64,000 nucleotides of DNA from Neoechinorhynchus agilis (lineage: Eukaryota > Acanthocephala), in assembly GCA_051530055.1 (NCBI GenBank), contig CM121341.1, forward strand, positions 682,001-746,000, written 5' to 3'. The notes under the pieces are model-generated. The model ran no database searches. It had not been told where the DNA came from and saw only the letters and a list, made by a program, of their open reading frames with translations. Below are positions 37,808 to 49,095 of this stretch, in pieces; the stretch's first letter is position 1; every line of letters begins with the position of its first letter. The position numbers were made by a program, and so were the translations under genes.

Positions 37808-38375
37808 ATGGGTGGAGATGTGAAGTATGTTAAACGAGCGACACTGAAGCTGAATGTTCGTCCAACTTTGTTGAGCAGTCCGGTATGGATGACGGATCCG
37901 GAGTGGATGACGGATATTCGAAACATAAATTTAGCAGTCAATCGCATAATTAAGGAAGCCCTCTTCGAACCAGTCGGACTCTCCCGGAACGACGGTAAAC
38001 GCCCTGATGGAGCGACTCTCCTCTCATGGTGTTCCGGGAAAATACTGGTTTGGGATTTTACTTCCCAACACGCTCGCAGCGTCCCACTTACGGGATGCCA
38101 CTTCAAAGGCGAGAGCAGTCGCCAGCTTCAGCGAGGAAAAGAAGCGGCAGAAGTACTCCTCGCTCCATGGGCATCAATATATGTTCATCCCGATTGCGGT
38201 GGAAACACTGGGATGCCTCCGAAAAGAAGCCGATTATTTCCTCTCCCGACTGGGAAAGATGCCAAAACATGCCACCGGCGATATGCGATCCAGCAGCTTC
38301 CTGTTGCAGCGAATCAGCGCGGCGATCCAATGCGGCAATGCCGTGGCCATCAAGGAAGCTGCCGAACAATCATGA
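37808..38375 (+). mobile_element. C-terminal relic of a LINE-type retrotransposon protein
   Basis: 37808 to about 38060 reads EPVGLSRNDGKRPDGATLL then LVWDFTS, and from about 38060 in the next frame KKRQKYSSLHGHQYMFIPIA, VETLG, TGDMRSSSFLLQRISAAIQ and GNAVAI. This series (RPDG, WD-T, KY-L, P-A-ETLG, TG-RS--FL-QR-S-A-QRGNA) is the conserved tail of many non-LTR retrotransposon polyproteins. A frameshift around 38050-38070 separates the halves and no reverse transcriptase is upstream, so it is a 5'-truncated dead copy of about 570 bases. More base-balanced than its AT-rich flanks. Confidence 0.65.
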
Positions 38376-38693
38376 CTGCAGTTGCAGAATTGGACGAAAA
38401 GGAATGTAATAATACATTTTATTATTTCTGTGGTTAAGAAATAAAACTATAAGCGTATCGCCAACAAAAAAAGGATTTTTCGAAACCTTTCCAACTTGTT
38501 TGCCGAACCCGATAGGAATTTTTCAACATCTAATACGTCAAAGGTTTAGTCTTTCTTATGGTAGATGAGAAAGAAGCTATAAATTTTACGTCATTGACTG
38601 TATTCTTGAGCTTGTTTCTTTAATTAGAAAACAAAACGAGAGGGACGCACTGATCTGTTTGAGGAGGCTATGCGCGCGCTTATAATTATGAGT

Positions 38694-38854
38694 TTACTTT
38701 TTATTGCGAATTACAATAATTGATTTATTTGATAATTTTAGGCTTTCGAGTAGACCTTCTTCATCAGTTTATTGCGCTTGTAAGTTTTTAAATGAAAGCC
38801 TAAGCGAAGGCCGAAAATTATCAAATAAATCATTATAATTCGCTATAAAAAAGT
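38694..38854. repeat. Palindromic element with hammerhead-like core, copy 2
   Basis: Arms 38694-38746 and 38804-38854 are inverted repeats around gatttatttgataatttt. On the minus strand, 38767-38741 reads ctgatga, a short stem region, then cgaaagcc: the CTGATGA...GAAA order of a hammerhead core with all invariant core bases. Confidence 0.65.
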
Positions 38855-39510
38855 GAATGATGAACATCTTTACAATTATGAATTTGTCCCTTCAGCGGTC
38901 TTTGGCTATAATGCGTAATCGGCGGGTTCGAACCCTTTGACCCAAACTACAACAAACTCTTCTACTTTTGCTTGGCGATCCACTAGGACTTAAATTTCAC
39001 CATACCCAAAAAACCCACCAAAAATAGCTTTAATATTATTTTTCAAAAAAAAGAATGAATCAAAAGATATTTCGGGTCGTCTTAGAATTCCCAATTGTCA
39101 CAGATTTGCGTTCTTAATTAGAAGAAATTAGTTTGTCAATGTTTGAGACCTTTCGAGGACGACGCTGTCTGATTTGAAACGTTTCTTTAACCAATGACGT
39201 CGGTCTTGGTTCCTTATATCTAACATTCAGAATATTGGGTTAGTTTTGGATACATACCTGATGTAGTCGAAAATATAGTCCACATGCGTTACACAAATGC
39301 TTAAGCAATTATTGATCTGATTTCAAAGAATTTGTACAAAACTGTGCTTATTCGTCTGTACGAGTTAAGAAAAACATTTTCTTAAATCCTTCATCCCGAC
39401 TAATGTAGATCAATAATTGGAATACCGCTTAAAACGCATCTTCTCCAAAGTGTCGATCTTCTAACGCCACAATTATTACAAACCTTATCGATTTGAAGGT
39501 TCCTGATAGC

Positions 39511-40212
39511 CTACGAACAAATAGTTAAAGAAACAATCGTTATTTTAGAGTTTAAATTTACATTTTTTCTTGATGGTGATAATCCATTAATGTTTCCAGG
39601 TAATCGCTCCACTGCTACTCGGTAGCTTTCACTTTCTTTGGTTGCTTTCCGAATACTGTCAAGTCGCACCTTTTTCTTTTTATGACCTATTTAAAGCGGT
39701 GATATAATAGGTCTTTATGAACGCGATAAGCCTCGGACGTTAAGTTGAAGTTCATTTTTGGTTCAGGGTAAAATGAAGCGGCGAGTACTCAAGTCGAAGA
39801 AGATGTGACTAATTTAAATCATGAAAAGTGAATTTGAGAAAATACCTATTTGTTTGTTTTGCACTTCGTTTTTTCTTAACATTATGTCTTGTACGTGGAA
39901 TTGATTTGACGTAACTGAAAACGAGAAATCCTGATCATTGTCAAGAAATGCGTTCAAACTGTGATCTAATTGCTCTTTTTGTTCTTGATTGTCGTAGTAA
40001 TTGGGAATGATCTGGTACTGATTGAATTGTACAGATTGGTCATCACTATATCCACGACCATAACCGTCGTATCCAAGTTCACAATTTTGTGAGTAAATCA
40101 TCGGATACTCGTGCAGATCGGTGCTGTATTGGCCATTATAGTCGAATCGAATCGGCGGTTGTTGCTGGTAATGCACGAATTTCAAGTTGTTGCTGTTGTT
40201 CATTATAGACAC
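39511..40212 (-). CDS. Gln/Asn/Tyr-rich protein with a basic C-terminus, unrecognised
   Basis: Two exons fit: 40212-39846 and 39686-39511 (donor aatag/gtattt, acceptor aaatag, 159-nt intron, phases match), 180 residues. The first exon encodes a low-complexity, prion-like stretch (MNNSNNLKFVHYQQQPPIRF, then YGRGYSDDQSVQFNQYQ). The second starts with HKKKKVRLDSIRKATKE, a likely nuclear signal or nucleic-acid contact. A nuclear or RNP-associated regulator is conceivable, but no domain is recognised. Alternative use of the second exon in another frame (ending WSDYLETLMDYHHQ) is possible. Confidence 0.45.
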
Positions 40213-41152
40213 CGAATAAAGATCGTTTGAGCTATTTATTGCCGCATGACTGCTATGTCAGCACGAATAGGTAGCACTGAGTTAGAAATAGGTTGAAAAA
40301 TGAAATCCGAAACGGTAGCAATCATTGAATCTCGAAACGTCCTCAACGAATTGTCTGACATGTAATTCTATACCTTAAAGAACACTTTTTATCCTGTTCG
40401 GTATATAATACTGCCTTGCAAGAAACAGCGACGAATATGTTAAAGTTCAGCCATCTTAGAGTGTTTACACTATAAATGTTTTGAAGAACTTAAAAAGTAT
40501 GCAAAGTTCATTTTTAGTATAATAAATTTAGTATTCCTCTCGAACTTAATAAATTTCGTTAAAACAAGTGTCCATAAAACATAACAAAGATTTTAATGAT
40601 GTCTAACACGCTCTTATTTTTTTCCGACGCAGAATTTCAATTTTTCTCAAATCTATCGGCGAATTTTAAATTATCTCGCCATACCAATCTTAACATGACA
40701 CCACATATTAGTAAATTCTTCGAAATCAACAAAAAGTATTAAACACATTAAAGAATTCCGATATTCAATGGCTTAGTGAAAAGTATATATATATTTCCAG
40801 TTATTTCGTTTTTTGATTTTAATGTTTTCTTTGCTATACGCTATCTTTGCAATGCGCTGCTCACCTAAGGTAACACGAAACTTAACACTTTCCTCATTTA
40901 TCTCTATTTTCTTCAGATAAACATTTACAAACGACGGATTTGGAATCAATCCTAGATGTTTTTTTCAAAATTGTTTGCCCAAAACTACGACGAATCGCTT
41001 ATTCTTCTTAAATACAGAGAGTGAAACCCCAGAAAGGTAAAAACGTTCTCAAAATAATCGCAATAAACGACCTGCCATATTCTCCAAACCACGAAAAGAT
41101 ACTTGAACTTTATTAGTGCATTTTAATCGACGAAATGTTCATAGATCGATAA
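40213..41152. other. AT-rich spacer between divergent genes
   Basis: Lies between the starts of the minus-strand Q/N/Y-rich gene and the plus-strand LOTUS gene, so it likely holds both promoters. No coding frame; the NYN RNase domain expected upstream of a MARF1-type protein is not here. Confidence 0.6.
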
Positions 41153-43520
41153 GTGCACACACACCAAGTTCAATGTCGTTATTATCACGCGGTCGTTCAA
41201 AACGGTGAAGTGACAGTAGAATACCGAAAAGAGATGGGAACTTTAGTAGAAGAGCCTGCATGTGTACTCGTAACGGGTTTTGATCGAAGATTGAGCCAAT
41301 CCCAAGTTGAATGTTTGGCTATACAGGCGTTTATAAAGGTCGGTCATCTTGTTGCAGTAACGGCTGAACGTGTACAAGATTTGATTGGTGGTCATTGGGA
41401 AGTCAAAGTGTGTACTTTTACAGATGAGGAAGTTCTAAAGCTCATACAGACATACAGTAATGATACAATCGATGGTTCGAATAGACTAAAGTTTAAGCGT
41501 ATTCTAACGGTCACTTCACCTCAACATATTATCCGATCCATGTATCCGTTGAAAGGACATTGTCAAGTCCACTGCAATGAAGTGAATGATGCAGCCTTGG
41601 AAGTTGGATTCCTGTTGGTTAAGTTTCCAACTGTCTCGTACCTTGAAAATGCAGTGATTTCAATGCTCAATTCTCATTATCGTCACACATTCCCACTTAG
41701 ATCTTTTCTTAGCTGCTACAGAGTTGTGATGAACGAGGAAGTTCAAATAATGATGAGTTTGTTTAATTTTTAAATCTAACGAAAATAAACAATCTCTTCA
41801 AGTAGATACAATAAACGGAGTCCAACTAGAATATCTCCTCTCCTACATACCCAGCATTGAAGTCATCACCGATCCAGACGGCGTAAAAATGGTTCAAAAG
41901 TGTTCAATTTCAAATGCAAACAATGGTGAAGATCTCCAAACGCCTTTAAGATCGAGACCGCTTCCCCCGATTATGCGTAGTTTTGGTCACGAGGTCTGTC
42001 AGATTCTGCAAAAACAGCCACACTGTCAGTTGGCACTTCATAAAATCGTAAATGAGTATCAAAAGTCGTACGGATCCCCAATTGCATTCAATGCTCGAGA
42101 TTATGGCGAGAATTCTTTGTATGATATGATTTTGCGACTAAGCAATATGTGCCTTATGATGGGCGAAAATGCTGGAGTTGACGAATACAATCGTGTACTC
42201 GACCGGATCCACATTATTACATTACAGCCAAATATACAACGAAGAAGGTTTATTCAAAAGATCACGGCATTGTTGACTGGTGAATTGTCGCAGTCTTCAG
42301 GCTTATTAAACTCAAGCACAGGAAGTACCATGTCTTCCCCTCAAATGGTAGTGCCTTTTGAAGAGATCAAATGCATGTTAATGGAAGACAGTTGTAAACC
42401 GAGTGATTATGGAGCATTTTGTTTCGATGAACTTTTGACGCAAGTCTCCACAAGTAAAGAACTCAGCAGGTTCTTTACTTTAAGACAAGAAGATGGCGCT
42501 CTAATTCCAAAACAAACGCTTACCAATGTGACCATTGAGCAGGCTTGTATTATTAGTGGACTTGCGTTGGATATTCAATCTATACTAAGAAAATGGCCCA
42601 ATGCATCAATGCCATTTCATCAATTTATCCCTTTGTATCATCATGCGACAAAACACCAATGCAAAGTGGAAGCTTATGGTGTAAGCAAGTTAGAAGATTT
42701 GTTCAACGCGATGATCGATACTATCCTAGTATTTAAAAATGAACATAATGTCAGGTCTATTCGACTAACTAGTGAAATAATTAAGTCTATATTGCTTGAT
42801 AATGTCCACAAATTACTTTTGAGTTCTAAAAGTTACCGAATGACAATGCTTGAGATGGAATCGCAATATATGAAGGCTTTCTGTGTACCTATAATCGACT
42901 TTAAATTACTAGGATACCAATCATCTGTTCATATGCTTTTATCGATTTCCAAGGACACAATTTCAGTTCAAGATTTCAATAGCAATACCTTGAGTGTTGA
43001 TAAACTATCCAATGGAGATTTTGATCGTACAGTGGTGATTGTTCTGAACGTTGGTACTTATGAAAAGACACTTCGATTAAAGAAAAGGGTATTAAAACAA
43101 CTATTATCAAATGGAAAAGTCGATGATTTCTCATCGGACTATTTGAACTATCTCAGAAATCGGCATTTTCTTAATAAATATTTGACCATGGATCTTCAAC
43201 TCACTCCTTTGGGAAAGTTTGCCCGAGCGTGTTGTTACATCTTGAACCGGATGAACGGTAAACAATGCGACTTGGCAGCGTTCGAAATTATTTACCATAA
43301 AACTTTTGGAGTACGTTTGAGGCCTCGTGTTTATGGATCTCTTTTTGTCGATCGACTGTTTACATTTATTACCGAAATTGTTTCTGTCAATGACCATCGT
43401 CTTCAACCAAACCAACGATCAATGGCTTCTCAAGACGCCAACAACCGACAAGCTTTTAGCGTTACACTTAATAGTGAGTATGAAGACGTGGTAATTAAGA
43501 GGGACTCAATTAACATTTGA
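41153..43520 (+). CDS. MARF1/Limkain-b1-like protein with LOTUS repeats
   Basis: Exons 41153-41756 and 41803-43520 (46-nt intron, phase 1), about 773 residues. MARF1 proteins combine an NYN ribonuclease, RRMs and a series of LOTUS/OST-HTH domains that bind G-rich or G-quadruplex RNA; vertebrate MARF1 controls oocyte transcripts. Here the first LOTUS is split by the intron (NAVISMLNSHYRHTFPLRSF joined to INGVQLEYLLSYIPSI). Others follow: QILQKQPHCQLALHKIVNEY with DYGENSLYDMI, then the clearest, ILRKWPNASMPFHQFIPLYHH with AYGVSKLEDLF, then LLLSSKSYRMTMLEMESQY and LNRMNGKQCDLAAFEIIYHK with VYGSLFVDRL. About five to six LOTUS units are visible. The first ~140 residues may be a remnant RRM. No NYN domain precedes it. 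The start ATG at 41153 is provisional. Confidence 0.75.
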
Positions 43521-43906
43521 ACTTAACCGTCGTTGTCCGCAAAAAATGCGTTTTTGCTTTATAAAACAGTAACGTGTTTATTTGTTAAATTAAGGAACCT
43601 ATATTTTTGTACAACAATTAACACTGTTCTTTTCATGAGCTAACATAATGTAAATGATTTTTAGACGAACTCCTTTTTTTTAACAACCGAATTAAAAACT
43701 CTAGTTCTCCTATGTAACAACAAAACATAATTTCGGTTATTTATCACATGATGATATTTGAAACAACAAAGCAAATACACAATTTCCGTAGGTTTTAATA
43801 CATTACCAAAACTCACGAAGGCAAGGATAATGCTTAGAAAAAATTTATAAATTTCAAGATAAAGTTTAAAAAAAGGAGAAACTGCGAATATTGTTTGTAT
43901 TTATTT

Positions 43907-44093
43907 GTTTGGTGATTGAGCAAATAGAAATTAATTTATTAAAATCCCTTTCACAATATTTCGTCCATCTCGTTGGGCTTCTTCAGATTGCATGTGAAAA
44001 CTTAAAAGCAACCTGAAGAAGTCCGACGAAACGGATGAAATATTGTGAAACGTATTTTAATAAATCAATCTCCATGTTATCAATCACCGAATA
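43907..44093. repeat. Palindromic element with hammerhead-like core, copy 3
   Basis: The best palindrome of the set: inner arms 43930-43991 and 44008-44069 are almost fully complementary, and ggtgattga/tcaatcacc extends the ends. Plus strand 44013-44032 reads ctgaagaagtccgacgaaac, and minus strand 43986-43959 reads ctgaagaagccc, a short loop, then ggacgaaa. Both arms therefore carry a CTGANGA...GAAA core. Confidence 0.8.
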
Positions 44094-44380
44094 TTGTGTG
44101 ATAGCATTTTTCCTTTTTAATTTCAAATGCACAAATTTTTTGCTAGAGTATTAAAAAGTAAGAAGGCGAGAATTATATTTTATTCAGTATGCAGATTGGA
44201 TTATAGCTGCGAAAACGGCTCACCAATATTTAAGACGTAGACTGTTGAAGCAAATCATCGTCTACATTATCCATGAAAGATGAGATAACATTCGCACTCT
44301 ACACATTTTTTCCTCATTTACACAAGAACAATTTTGAGGAACATTGACTCCGCATTTTAAACATATTGACTCATTTGATA

Positions 44381-44672
44381 GATATGTTTTAGACTATTTT
44401 CTCCATACACGGCTGAATAGACACACATTCCATGGATTTCGGTCTGGGAAGCGCTGATCTGCGCTCAATGCCCAAAGACCGTACGGTAAAAGAGTTTGTA
44501 AGAATCCCTCCGGATTCTCAGATACCTCCAGGAGGCAGCACTCATCAGTGAGTTTCCTCTTCCCTTCAGTAGTATTTTGTCCCCTGGAGGGATGTACAAA
44601 CTATTATATCGTCCGGTCTTGGGCCATTGAGTGCAGACCAGCGCTTTCCCAAAAAATAATCTAAAACATATC
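44381..44672. repeat. Structured palindromic element, family 2, copy at 44.5 kb
   Basis: Outer arms gatatgttttagactatttt (44381) and its near complement (44653-44672); then gggaagcgctgatctgcgct pairs with a copy near 44613-44650; inside are cctccaggagg and actcatcagtgagt hairpins and a cctccgg/cctggagg pairing. The predicted fold is a long stem with several hairpins. Shares its core with 36230-36375. Confidence 0.7.
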
Positions 44673-44807
44673 CATTAAAATACTAGCGGCTGAGCCACCC
44701 ACAAGAATGCCTACTGACTCATTGTTCTCATCCATGAGTTGTTAACACACTACTTTCCCCACGACGAATGCTTTAACACAATCTGTACTTTGAATCCGAA
44801 GAGAGCA

Positions 44808-46751
44808 ATGAGAACTCTCTGTTTTATTTCGGTGTTGTGTATACTCACCAGGTAGATGATAATCATTACCATTTTTTTCTTAGCGTTCTAAAGGTGCCAA
44901 GACTGCAATTACTTTGACGATTACGAGTGCATTGATGGAAAATATTGCAGAAGAGTATATGATCGGTACAATTCTACAGGCGATTCCTTCACTGAATGTA
45001 GAGTGAAATGTGGTCGAGGTAGCACGCTGTGGCCCATGCCCACTGGCGTAATCTCTGTTTCACAAGAGCTGATAGAAATCGATATCGGATCGATTGAACC
45101 TAAAATTAGTACAAAAGATGGAAAAATCGAAAAATCATCAGAACTGTTTGGAGCTATAGAAAGTATACATCGAGTGGTGTTTGGTCAATTGTCCACTAAA
45201 TTTCCTACTTATTCCAAATCGAAAAATGCAAGGAAATTGCAAATTCAATCTCAACTCTCAACGGACAACATCACTTTTGACTATGACACTGACGAATCTT
45301 ACACTCTGATGTTTAATGCTGATAAGGATATCCCGTTTTTCATTTACGCTAATCATTATTCTGGCTACAGAAACGGTCTGGTCACTCTTGGTCAGCTCGT
45401 GGTCTATAACAGTGTTCATAAAAAATTCGAAATTCCAAAGGATATTCTAATTAGGGATTCACCTAGATATCCCCACCGAGGAGTGATGATCGATACCGGC
45501 CACAATTATTTGCCCGTTACAGACATTATCAATCTACTAGAAGGATTAGCAATGAGCAAAATAAATATTGTTCATTGGCACGTCACTGACAGACAAAGCT
45601 TCCCTCTGATTACCCCTAATCTTCCTATAATTAATATTTATGGAATCTTAGAAAAGAACCAATTCTACAACGATCTCGATTTAACCTACGTTGCTTTAGT
45701 GCAGGTCTTTTATGATCAATATCAATTCCGGTGCTATTTAAGAAATTTCAATCTGTAGAAAAAAGGTTTTAATAAGTGATATAAGCCGGTCTGAAATTTA
45801 TTCGAGAATTTTATAATGTTAAATTTTATTGTTCGTCATAAAAGATTTGTTGTAAAAGCACGTGAGTTGGGAATCCGCATAATTCCAGAGGTTGCACCGA
45901 TAGACCGAATGGGCGCTGGTTTTGAATGGGGGCCAGTCAATGGGTTAGAAAACCTGGTCACATGTCTCACTTCTCAGGCATGTGAGGATCGACCGTGTAG
46001 TCAATTGAACGTGGATTACGAAGCGTCGTGGAATATGTGGATTGATATTCAATATGAAGTTACAAGAGTTTTCGGTGAGTGGACGTACCATTTAGGAGGC
46101 GATGCTGCTGATAAGAACTGTATTGGATCCGGACCATCGAATTACTCGTACAAATGGGCGAATGCACTTCGAACGGCACGTCAAAGTCTCTTATCAACAA
46201 TAAAATCAAAACAATCGAAAATAATTGTATTTTCAGGACCTTGGATCACGGAAATCGACGATCCCCTTTCACCGACCGAATTCATAGTTCAGATCAAATC
46301 GGAGGAAGGAAGTGATGATTATGCAAAAGCTCTTACAATGGGATACGATGTGATAGTTTCTGCGAGGGATAAGCTCGACTGGGAATGTGGCCTTGGAAGC
46401 TACTATAACGGTAGCTACGGTGCACAAATGCCACATTGTAAGGGGCAAAGCGGATGGCAGCGCGCATATGACCTAAAGCTGCCGGTGTCGTCTAAAGGAA
46501 CAGTTTTAGGCGCAGAAGGATACTTATATTCGGGCAAATCAGATAGTAGTGGAACTCAAGAATTGATTTTGACACGAGCTGCAGGTCTTGCTGAGAGACT
46601 GTGGTCGAATCCTCCAAACAATCACGTAGATGCTTTCGATCGCCTTGCATACCATGTCTATTCGAGACTGAACTTCTTGGGATATAGAGCAGAAAGCGTA
46701 TCGCCACAGTGGTGTCTCCAACATATGGGAAAATGCTTATTAAGACAATGA
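44808..46751 (+). CDS. GH20 beta-N-acetylhexosaminidase-like protein lacking the catalytic Glu
   Basis: Three exons: 44808-44851, 44894-45730 and 45845-46751 (introns 42 and 114 nt, phases match), 595 residues. MRTLCFISVLCILT is a signal peptide. A Cys-rich N-terminal part (CQDCNYFDDYECIDGKYC, ECRVKCGRGSTLWPMPTG) and a C-terminal PQWCLQHMGKC match the insect chitooligosaccharide-degrading hexosaminidases. The barrel shows GYRNGLVTLGQLVVY, SPRYPHRGVMIDTGHNYLP, NIVHWHVTDRQSFPL, GIRIIPEV and GGDAADKNC. In active GH20 enzymes the last is HxGGDE, where Glu is the acid and Asp positions the substrate acetamido group; here Glu is Ala. The D-x-P-x-H motif after IIPE is also lost (APIDRMG). The rest of the fold is well kept, so a secreted chitin- or glycan-binding pseudoenzyme is my inference. 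Confidence 0.85.
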
Positions 46752-46802
46752 GTGTGAGAATTTGGACTTAATTTACATCTCACATTCATAATAAATAAAA
46801 AA

Positions 46803-48319
46803 TTATTTTGGAGCGAGTTTTAGTGTGTTGTAGCGCGTGATATCTGGTCTTTTTACGAATCGAAATCTATTGAGCTGGCCAGTCGAGAGTTCCAAAGCAA
46901 GCATACGGTTCGCGGTGAGGCAGTCGTACCCATGAGGGCAAGAACGAGGAAGGGGTGCACCCCCGAACGTTGATACCATCCGCTCTCCGGCCCGATAGCT
47001 GGCATAATGAATCATTGTCCACATCTTTTCTGTAACAACTTCATTATCAGCAAGTCGAAACCCATCCAGATTGTTGGCCTCAACCAGAGACCAAGCAATG
47101 TTAGCCACAAACATTTTGACTCCAGATTCGTAACAATCAAACTTATCGATGTCCAAATAAGGAACTCCGAGCGAGACCTTATCCTTAAACTCTCTAGGTG
47201 GATAGAAGCTATAAGAAGCCAAATCACCCACATCGCGACTTATGGCACACCAAAAGTCCACGGTGTGATGATTGACGTCAGACACGAGCTCGTCTCTAGT
47301 CCACCTAGCGAAAGCAAGTGCTAACGGGTGACCAAGGAAGATAGACACAGCATCGATCCCCTTGGTGCTGCAGACCGCTTAGATATCATTGACCGTCCCC
47401 ACTTTCCGGCGGCCGTCGTTTTTAGGGACGCGAAATCCGATCTGAGAGACGTCCAGTTGATGGGTTAAGCAGTTGGAGTAGCAGTCGATATTTTGTGAGA
47501 ACGCCCTTGTACAAGCCACAGTCGAAGTCCCATTGGAACCTGACGCCAGAAGCGAAATGCACGTTAAGCTTACCCATGACCCGATAGGAATTGGTCGATA
47601 CGGCAATGAATAACAGGAGGTTCTCCTGCAGAGGAATAGACTGATAAGCCTCGCCGATGCGAGTTCCGGTAAGGATCGACAATCCAAAAACATCATAAGG
47701 GAAGCCGCTTACGGCACTTCCCTGACTGAAAATAAAGCGCTCAACCACCTGAGTTTCATTTTCCATCGTTACCGTGAGTGCATAGAAAGTTTGGACCGCT
47801 TGCATTTCAAAGGCATCCATGAGCATTTGGTAGGAAAAGAGGCCCTCCGACTCCATTACATAGTGCTCTCCGATCAAAATCGGGTGACATTTGCTCCGGT
47901 GCATCAGCGAATCTATTCAGCCGGAAGCCAAACGACATAACCGTCGGTGCTATAGTCGGACATCCGCTTCTTGGCCAGTTCTCCGGTAGCATGCGATTAA
48001 GCAGCGGGTGCGGCCAAGCCATACTCGCATATCTATTGCGGTCCCCACATCACACAAGGGAGAAAAACAGTACGGACCGACGATAAAACTCGAGAAGTCC
48101 AACTGCGCTCTCTCCATACTCTTCCTTTATGCACACTCAAGCCCTTGACTGTAACGCGGAAACTGAACATCGCATAGATGCGATAGTGATAAACAAAGCG
48201 ATCATCTTTAAGCAAGACTGGGGTTCGAAATAACCCCGAGAGAGTGTAAAGAGTCTGTGGCGTGAGAGCCAAAACAAATTTCGCAAATTGGGAGATAGAT
48301 GCGAAAAAGTTATCTCCAT
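46803..48319 (-). mobile_element. Virus-like fossil, coat- or nucleoprotein-like coding block, unclassified
   Basis: A minus-strand block of higher GC than its surroundings reads as a dense, non-repetitive protein-like sequence in several consecutive frames (for example FVANIAWSLVEANN and GFPYDVFGLSILTGTRIGEA). No host family comes to mind. Its isolation, its base composition and the lack of introns suggest a captured RNA-virus gene, but the virus family cannot be named from sequence alone. It is broken at perhaps three or four places, so moderately old. A decayed horizontally acquired gene of another source is the alternative. Confidence 0.35.
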
Positions 48320-49095
48320 AGCAGTGTGGTGGTCGCCACGGGTGGCAGCCAGAAACCTATCGATTGTTGTAGATAAACGGCAAGGACAAAGCTCCGCATG
48401 GTAGAAGTCCTTTAGGTCACCAACCGTCTGATAAAAAACACTTCAATGCTCTTATAACACATTAGATCAGTCGCAATCGACAAGATATTTACAGCGACAT
48501 TCGGTTGGGACTTTTCGTCATACTGGCACTAGGGGAAGGTCTAGCACTATGCTCAATCAACGATATAGGGACGGAGCCTCCTTCAAACACACATCGACGT
48601 CCGACACTAGCTTAGGAGAGCGGGGCTCTATTACTCGAGCATCATCTACACTTTGACCACACACAAACAACACAACTTTGAGGCATGCTCTAGTCAATCC
48701 GGCAACGAATTGTTTATAGGTTCCTTGTTTAGCAGACGTATAAAAAAGTGTAATCAATTTTTACCCTAAATCACAAAACGTTTATAAATTGGCGTTTGGA
48801 CTTATTCGGAATTTGAAACGTAGGAGTTAGGGAACATCCCAACAGTTCATACTTCAAAATTATGCAATATCCGAGCTCTGCGGAGAACGTGGTTGTAGAT
48901 GCTGAATGTTGCCGGCAAAAAGAAATTTAAACCTGCAATTTAAAATTGCCACGGATAAAAATAAAGGCATCTTTAATAAAAGTAGATCATGACAATTATA
49001 CACAATCGAATTTTTTAACATTAAACAGGAATTGAAAGCAAAAGAAAATGAACACGAGTTGCCAACTAAGTTTTACTAAGTCTAAAATTCTAAGA
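48320..49095. other. Spacer, no gene seen
   Basis: The left part keeps the higher GC of the virus-like block and may be its outer remnant; the right part is AT-rich 3' flank of the repeat-protein gene. Confidence 0.4.

Noticed and set aside
38890-38945. tRNA-like A-box (tggctataatgcg) and B-box (ggttcgaaccc)
   Set aside because: The boxes are only about 26 bases apart and the T-stem does not pair beyond three bases; at most a tRNA-derived scrap.
44500-44570. Spliced-leader RNA gene (hairpin followed by gtgagt-like donor)
   Set aside because: The donor-like sequence is one arm of a perfect hairpin inside a large palindrome, and no Sm-binding site is evident.
47012-47324. Plus-strand frames of about 100 residues within the virus-like block
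   Set aside because: They mirror the denser minus-strand coding pattern and have no recognisable content.
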